This document shows, piece by piece, positions 35,829 to 40,072 of a stretch of DNA of 40,072 nt. Position numbers and translations under genes: made by a program. A model generated the notes under the pieces. The model made no database searches. It saw only the letters and a program-made list of their open reading frames with translations, and was not told the DNA's origin. This DNA is from a virus, in IMG/VR virus record IMGVR_UViG_3300014839_000019, positions 1-40,072 of that record; one strand, written 5' to 3'. The first letter of the stretch is position 1, and every line of letters starts with the position of its first letter.

Positions 35829-35847
35829 TCATTTCTCATTTCTAGGG

Positions 35848-36354
35848 CTACCTAGATAAAGAACTTTGTACCCGACGGAATGCCTTCGCAGTTGTATTTC
35901 CAATATATCTAGCAGAAGAACTTCCCATTCTCGACAAATCTCTACCTGTCGCTTTTAAACTCTGTCCTAACATCCAACCTGTCGCTCCAACGGCATTTTT
36001 CATCCCATATCCTGCTCTTGCAACTCCCCATCCCATACCAAGTGCAGGTAATGCATGTTTGGCCATTCCTCCAGCGAGACCACCAATTGCCGCCCCTTTC
36101 ATAGCGCCACCGAGGACACTGCCATTATCAGACATTCCTCCAGCAATGCCACCGATAGCACCACCCGCTAATGCTGAAAGACCCGTATTCCCCATTCTCC
36201 CTAGTGCCGAAGCAGCAGCAGATCCTCTTCCCCAAGCAGTAGCCGCACGATAGGCATTGTTTGCATCACTTGCCAACATGCGGGTAGCCATACCACCACC
36301 CAAACGAGACATTGCTGATCTTGCAGGATTGAAGAGCTTATCAAGAATTGCCAT
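35848..36354 (-). CDS. Glycine-zipper virion-region protein A
   Basis: A 168-aa Gly/Ala/Met-rich protein. The central part (about residues 55-95) has repeated small-xxx-small spacing (GGAIGGIAGGMS, GGAMKGAAIGGLAGG), the glycine-zipper pattern of membrane-inserting or oligomeric helices. It ends with a basic, Arg/Ser-rich tail. GAGGTG precedes ATG 36354. Two more genes of like composition lie immediately upstream. A holin is possible on composition alone, but a packaged internal or ejection protein fits the structural neighbourhood better. Function is not established. Confidence 0.6.
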   Translation of the reverse strand: MAILDKLFNPARSAMSRLGGGMATRMLASDANNAYRAATAWGRGSAAASALGRMGNTGLSALAGGAIGGIAGGMSDNGSVLGGAMKGAAIGGLAGGMAKHALPALGMGWGVARAGYGMKNAVGATGWMLGQSLKATGRDLSRMGSSSARYIGNTTAKAFRRVQSSLSR

Positions 36355-36371
36355 TTATATCACCTCACTAA

Positions 36372-37046
36372 CTACCTGAAATAACTACGGAAAGCGTAGG
36401 TCGCTTCATGAGAAAGACCACTTCTTCCATTTATTTTACTATTCTGTATTGCTTGTATACTTCTCTGTCTCATTGTAGCAACAGTACCGAATTGATCAAG
36501 AACTGGACGACCCATTTCTACATGAGCAAGTTTTTTTGAGTGTTCTGCAACTGCTGGACGTGCAAGCATTGCCATCCATCCTGCCCCAGAAGCATTTACT
36601 CCCCAAGGAGCGACACCTTGTATTGCTCCTCCTATCGTTGCTCCAATAGCGGCTCCTGCGAGAGCGACACCTGCATATGTCCCAACACCCTTCATTCCAA
36701 TACCGAGGGCCTTGAATCCGGCTCCTACTGCATAATCTTGAACAAGGGCTTCTGCTCCACTTCTTATCGCTCCTGATACTCCACCTTCTTTATATCCTTG
36801 ATAAACAGAAAACGCAGTCAAACCAAGTCCGAATGCTCTACCTTTCCAACCTACATGACCTTTGGTAAGTTTGCCAGTCCAACTACCATTCACCATCTCT
36901 CTTTCGAGAGGAGCTATGCCCAAGTTGAATCTGAGCATGTTAGCGCCAGAACGATGGATACTAGAAGCAGAATAACTACTCCACCCCTGTCTCAAATTAG
37001 AGAGAATTGACGAATTTTTGACTCCACCAGTTATAGAAACACTCAT
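36372..37046 (-). CDS. Glycine-zipper virion-region protein B
   Basis: A 224-aa protein with a basic N-terminal third, then Gly/Ala-rich hydrophobic segments around residues 70-150, including GVALAGAAIGATIGGAIQG, a clear glycine zipper. The C-terminal part is polar with basic clusters. GGGAG lies before ATG 37046. It belongs to a run of three short Gly-rich genes between the nuclease-bearing gene and the terminase. Membrane penetration or a packaged internal protein role would suit the composition; no family is recognised. Confidence 0.6.
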   Translation of the reverse strand: MSVSITGGVKNSSILSNLRQGWSSYSASSIHRSGANMLRFNLGIAPLEREMVNGSWTGKLTKGHVGWKGRAFGLGLTAFSVYQGYKEGGVSGAIRSGAEALVQDYAVGAGFKALGIGMKGVGTYAGVALAGAAIGATIGGAIQGVAPWGVNASGAGWMAMLARPAVAEHSKKLAHVEMGRPVLDQFGTVATMRQRSIQAIQNSKINGRSGLSHEATYAFRSYFR

Positions 37047-37049
37047 CGA

Positions 37050-37418
37050 TTATCTCCCATGACGCCCGCGCGATAACCCTTGTACTAATCCAGAAGTAGA
37101 GTTTTCAAACATAAATCTATCTTCTTGTCTTCTAGAGGCGCCCATTCCAAGATCAAATCCAGTAGAAGGAAGTCCACTCTTTTGTGCCACAGCAGACATC
37201 CCAGAAAGGGAAGACCCAGCATCTCCTGTTCCTGAACGTGCAAGACCATATGCGCCAAGACCAACTGCACCAAAGGCAATTGCAGTCTTTGGATTTTGCA
37301 TTGCGAAGGAGAGAACTGAACTAGCATCTCTCATTCCTGTACGGGCGACTCCCCCAAGGAATTTTCCAACTCCAAGTCCAGTCTTACCTGCAGAGAGTGC
37401 TTTTGAAAAGAAACCCAT
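37050..37418 (-). CDS. Small glycine-rich virion-region protein C
   Basis: A 122-aa protein, basic and Gly-rich, with one hydrophobic stretch (TAIAFGAVGLGAYGLA, about 45-60) that could cross a membrane. The tail ENSTSGLVQGLSRGRHGR is basic and ends with Arg/His/Gly residues, loosely like the HGG-type end of the upstream 756-aa protein. GGAGGAGGA upstream of ATG 37418 is a very strong ribosome binding site, so the product may be abundant. Its function is unknown. Confidence 0.6.
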   Translation of the reverse strand: MGFFSKALSAGKTGLGVGKFLGGVARTGMRDASSVLSFAMQNPKTAIAFGAVGLGAYGLARSGTGDAGSSLSGMSAVAQKSGLPSTGFDLGMGASRRQEDRFMFENSTSGLVQGLSRGRHGR

Positions 37419-37420
37419 TG

Positions 37421-39691
37421 CTATCCTCCTCCATGTCTAGGAGATAATTCTACCACAGATCTTCCACCTGCCATTTTAGTATGCCCATGACCGCCATGAA
37501 GAGAAACATCAGAAAGGAAAGACTGTGCACGTTTTAAGTCTCTTGAAGATTGGACGAAATCAGATGTAAGTTTCTGAGAAACAACTGATGTCTTTTCTCC
37601 GAATGCTTCAAGTCCTACTTTATATATCTGTCTTTCAGATCTCCAAGCGACCTTTGTACTAGTTCTAACTACACCAAAGAGTTGTTTAACTTCTTCACTT
37701 TGAAGTTGACTAACAAATCCCGCTTCCCCAAGAATAACCTGTCCTCCAAGGTGAGAAGCCATCTTTCTAGTTTTACTAAACCCAGTGTGGATACTTTTCT
37801 CAAGATGTTCGTGATAAAGAAGTGTTTTCAAAAAATCTTCATGTTGGACTGCTTTTGTTGCAACTTCTTCAGACAATCCTGCCTTCATTCCAAGTACTTT
37901 CCATTCTTCTTGGACTCTTGGAACAACCATATGGACATTTCCTTCTGTTCCACTGATTCCAACAGAAGCAATTTTATTTATATCTTTTCCACTTGCCGCA
38001 AAGGCATCTCTAAATATATCCATTGTATCTTGACGGATAATAGTCGATTTTCCTCCAAGACTTTCTGCGAAAGCTTCAACGCTTTTTCCACTAGCCATTT
38101 TCGCAGCTTCCACTGGATGAAGAAGACCTGAACCACCTTTCGCCATAAACTTCGAAAGATTACCTGTTATACTCCCAATACTTCCTCGAAACTTCCCAAG
38201 GATACCAGTCCAACCAGATCCGAAATCAGTCATCTGACGACGTTTCTGTTGCGCCCATCCTCCGTGTTTTAGTCCTTCAATAGTATTGTATTCGTCATCT
38301 TTTCCAGAGAACTGAGAATAGGTATTTGAGATTCCCTGCCCAAGTCCACCCCAAGTCCAGTATCCAGCTCTTCTAGCAGTATAAGCAATATCATCGAGTG
38401 TTTCGAGAACGGCCATAGGATTGGGCATCCATCCAGAACCGAACTCTGTTAACTCATGACGTTTCTTTTGTGCAATCCCTTTGTGAGAAAGACCTTCTAT
38501 TGTGTTGAATGCATCATCCTTTGCAGAAAATCTGTTTCCTTCTAGACCATGAAGGTAAGACATCTCCTGTGAGTAAACGTCCTTAAGATAACCGAGTCTT
38601 CCGGCGTTCCTCTCTAGCTCGGCCTTCTCGCTATTCGCCCCTTCTCTGAGAGTCTCCAGGGAGGCCCCACGAGGTAGTTGACTCCTCTCCCATTTTCCAG
38701 AAGATATACCTGCTTCTACTTCTGCACGGGCACTCTCCATTCTTGAGATATCTGCATCCAATAATTCTTGAGAGAATGGAACAACTATCTTTTTCCTTGA
38801 TTCGGTATTCTCTCGATTGATGTATTCCAGAGTTCCTTCTGATGCCCCAAGTTGAGCCATATAGAAGTTAAGTTGGGAAACATGTTTGGGGAACGCACCC
38901 CAACTCTTTACTCGATTCATTCTCTCTGGAGCAAGAGTCTTTATATCTACTGGATTTCCAGAAGGATCTGTAAAATCGATGTGACCAGTAACACGATGCA
39001 CTGGATCATACACAAATTGTTCTACAGAAGAAGTCTGTCCTGCCGCCTGTTTCTTTGTCTCTTCAACTAAGTGTAGAGCAGTACCAGCAGAAGAAGTAGC
39101 AAGGAGATATTCAGATGCGTGCTCTTTCTGGGTAAAGTATTTAACTAGTTCAGATTTACTCTTTCCAAGTTGAGAAGCTCTCATTAGTTCTAGATGAGGA
39201 GTCTCTTCTGCTTGGTTATATTCAGGTGAAAGCCAAGGATTGGGTCCTTGATATCCAGAACCGAAGTCAGTCAAGATATGACGTTGTTGCGCCGCCATTC
39301 CCAACTCTGGAAGTCCTTCTATAGTATTGTAGTAATCGTCTTTACCAAATATACGATTAGCGGCCCAAATACCAGCAATACCAACTCCAATTCCAACCCC
39401 AATCTTCTTTCCTTTAGAAAGGGAAGACCACCGCGAAATTACTCCCCTACTACTACCTTTGCCTACATTAGAACTCCCTGGTTGAGAACTTACAACTCTG
39501 AGATTACCTGATTCTGGTCCAGTGATTCGAGAAGTAGAACGAGGAAGATTGTAATTCTCATGGGCACGAATTATCCCTGCTTCTTTTTTGGTAGATCGAT
39601 CTCCAATTTCTTCTTTAAGTTTTTCAAGAAGTTCAGCATCAGAAAGAGTGTAGTCGGGACGTGCCCATTCCTCCAAAGAAGGAGGAGGCAA
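37421..39691 (-). CDS. PD-(D/E)XK nuclease-domain protein with three NTIEGL/TDFGSG repeats
   Basis: This 756-aa protein contains a RecB/Cas4-type nuclease core: GTALH (203-207), GHIDF (236-240, D239), VDIKT (248-252, D249 and K251) and QLNFYM (273-278). Its three 32-residue repeats (118-149, 392-423, 465-496) share DD-x2-NTIEGL...G-x-A...R...T-(D/E)-FGSG-(Y/W). A hydrophobic segment (IGVGIGVGIAGIWAANRI) lies at 97-114, before the first repeat. The C-terminal 250 residues include HEDFLKTLLYHEHLEKSIH and end in HGGG. The TTG at 39691 has no ribosome binding site. The frame is open upstream to a TAG at 39775, and GGAGGA sits 5 bases before an in-frame CTG at 39736 that would add 15 residues. It may process DNA inside the virion or on entry; this is inference. 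Confidence 0.75.
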   Translation of the reverse strand: MPPPSLEEWARPDYTLSDAELLEKLKEEIGDRSTKKEAGIIRAHENYNLPRSTSRITGPESGNLRVVSSQPGSSNVGKGSSRGVISRWSSLSKGKKIGVGIGVGIAGIWAANRIFGKDDYYNTIEGLPELGMAAQQRHILTDFGSGYQGPNPWLSPEYNQAEETPHLELMRASQLGKSKSELVKYFTQKEHASEYLLATSSAGTALHLVEETKKQAAGQTSSVEQFVYDPVHRVTGHIDFTDPSGNPVDIKTLAPERMNRVKSWGAFPKHVSQLNFYMAQLGASEGTLEYINRENTESRKKIVVPFSQELLDADISRMESARAEVEAGISSGKWERSQLPRGASLETLREGANSEKAELERNAGRLGYLKDVYSQEMSYLHGLEGNRFSAKDDAFNTIEGLSHKGIAQKKRHELTEFGSGWMPNPMAVLETLDDIAYTARRAGYWTWGGLGQGISNTYSQFSGKDDEYNTIEGLKHGGWAQQKRRQMTDFGSGWTGILGKFRGSIGSITGNLSKFMAKGGSGLLHPVEAAKMASGKSVEAFAESLGGKSTIIRQDTMDIFRDAFAASGKDINKIASVGISGTEGNVHMVVPRVQEEWKVLGMKAGLSEEVATKAVQHEDFLKTLLYHEHLEKSIHTGFSKTRKMASHLGGQVILGEAGFVSQLQSEEVKQLFGVVRTSTKVAWRSERQIYKVGLEAFGEKTSVVSQKLTSDFVQSSRDLKRAQSFLSDVSLHGGHGHTKMAGGRSVVELSPRHGGG
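38204..38299 (-). repeat. NTIEGL/TDFGSG protein repeat, copy 3
   Basis: Codes residues 465-496 of the 756-aa protein, with NTIEGL, HGGWAQQKRR and TDFGSGW. It shares with the other two copies the leading Asp pair, NTIEGL, a central Gly-x-Ala, an Arg, and T-x-FGSG followed by an aromatic residue. Confidence 0.85.
38423..38518 (-). repeat. NTIEGL/TDFGSG protein repeat, copy 2
   Basis: Codes residues 392-423, with NTIEGL, HKGIAQKKRH and TEFGSGW. It lies 73 residues before copy 3 and after a coiled-coil-like stretch that follows the nuclease domain. Confidence 0.85.
39245..39340 (-). repeat. NTIEGL/TDFGSG protein repeat, copy 1
   Basis: Codes residues 118-149, with NTIEGL, ELGMAAQQRH and TDFGSGY. 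It lies between the hydrophobic segment and the nuclease domain of the same protein. Confidence 0.85.
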
Positions 39692-39733
39692 TTCATAGTC
39701 GTCAGGAAAATATCTACCGGATGGAGTTTTTTT

Positions 39734-39746
39734 CAGAGAATCCTCC
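39734..39746 (-). promoter_or_regulatory. Ribosome binding site before possible CTG start
   Basis: GGAGGA (39746-39741) lies 5 bases before an in-frame CTG (39736-39734). It follows the upstream TAG by 26 bases. It is the only strong ribosome binding site near the 5' end of the 756-aa frame. It is partly complementary to CTCC just upstream, so a small hairpin could mask it. Confidence 0.5.
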
Positions 39747-39772
39747 GTAGAGGAGACGGAATAGAAAACCGG

Positions 39773-40072
39773 CTACTCTTCACCACCAATTATATCTTCA
39801 GGAGAGAGACTGTCGATGGGAGAGGATGGACCAACTTCTGTGGCATCTATGATATCTCCCTCTTCAAGTCGGCCCTTCTCATGAAGAGCTTTTGCCTGAT
39901 AGAGGAGACGGTCAATCTGGGAACGAAGATGAGCAGCAGAGATGGAGGGATCTTCTTCTGTTCTCTGGTGGAGCGCCGCTTCTCTCTTATATTTCTCTTG
40001 TCTGTCTCCAACCATTAGTTTGATTAGTTTACTCTTTCTATTCTGAAGTCTCTCTTTTACTTCATACAGAGC
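39773..40072 (-). CDS. Coiled-coil hypothetical protein, partial (N-terminus beyond right edge)
   Basis: The frame is open from the right edge (40072) to a TAG at 39775-39773. An ATG at 40015 would give 80 aa, but 19 further codons upstream continue without a stop and read as the same Lys/Glu/Arg-rich helix (ALYEVKERLQNRKSKLIKLM), so the true start is probably outside the window. The visible part is a charged coiled coil with an acidic C-terminus ending DIIGGEE. It lies in the same frame as the 756-aa gene, separated only by this TAG and 25 sense codons before the ribosome-binding region and start. Function is unknown. Confidence 0.65.
   Translation of the reverse strand, partial: ALYEVKERLQNRKSKLIKLMVGDRQEKYKREAALHQRTEEDPSISAAHLRSQIDRLLYQAKALHEKGRLEEGDIIDATEVGPSSPIDSLSPEDIIGGEE

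Noticed and set aside
1-40072. Many plus-strand open frames of 60-155 codons
   Set aside because: They all lie opposite well-supported minus-strand genes, lack ribosome binding sites and have atypical composition (many Ser/Phe/Cys/Arg), as expected for antisense shadows.
1-40072. Genome-wide TAG recoding, as in some huge phages
   Set aside because: Genes ending at 2256, 13068, 15351, 19733 and 20374 stop at TAG just before the next gene or its ribosome binding site, so TAG is used as a normal stop. Only the 39775 TAG remains ambiguous.
1-40072. tRNA genes, CRISPR arrays, insertion sequences, integrase sites
   Set aside because: No cloverleaf-like segment, regularly spaced repeats, transposase motifs or attachment-like repeats were found; intergenic space is too small for most of these.

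Overview
The window is a virion-structure region of a tailed bacteriophage (Caudoviricetes) with a contractile tail. The evidence is a large terminase, a portal, a prohead protease, an HK97-fold-type major capsid protein, a tail sheath and tail-tube-like proteins, all in the usual head-to-tail order. Every gene I can support lies on the minus strand, so the reading order runs from 40072 down to 1. Genes are tightly packed, with gaps of 0-100 bases and several overlaps. Most starts have a clear AGGAGG-type ribosome binding site, and TAG, TAA and TGA all appear to act as ordinary stops. Very large proteins (1226, 1509 and 2085 aa) and three inteins suggest a large-genome phage. The host cannot be told from this sequence.

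Layout in transcription order. (1) 40072-35848: a partial coiled-coil protein; a 756-aa protein combining a RecB/Cas4-type PD-(D/E)XK nuclease domain with three copies of a 32-residue 'NTIEGL...TDFGSG' motif; and three small glycine-rich proteins with glycine-zipper segments. (2) 35828-31343: the large terminase and three virion-type proteins of unknown role. (3) 31338-22956: a portal fused to a MuF-like domain and a zinc ribbon and interrupted by an intein; a protease/scaffold protein; a 470-aa likely capsid accessory protein; and the major capsid protein, followed by a strong intrinsic terminator. (4) 22860-19007: a coiled-coil protein, an Ig-domain/connector protein, and two neck or tail-completion candidates. 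(5) 18990-13068: the tail sheath, three tube-like paralogs plus a 40-aa mini-paralog, and two chaperone-position proteins. (6) 13029-1: a 2085-aa protein carrying two inteins; a 1509-aa protein with landmarks of a cellular-type two-barrel RNA polymerase; and, behind its own consensus sigma-70-type promoter, a baseplate-type protein that runs off the left edge.

The most interesting reading is that this phage may package or inject enzymes with its DNA. The 1509-aa protein, encoded among tail genes, shows in order a beta-like barrel motif with paired lysines, a KGG..R..PG....R.V motif, an R-P...EG motif, and LRLSPLVG...DTDGD, which matches the catalytic DxDGD signature of multisubunit-type RNA polymerases. 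The nuclease-bearing 756-aa protein and the glycine-zipper proteins on the other side of the head genes could be further internal or ejection proteins. These functions are inferred from motifs and gene order only; no database search was possible.
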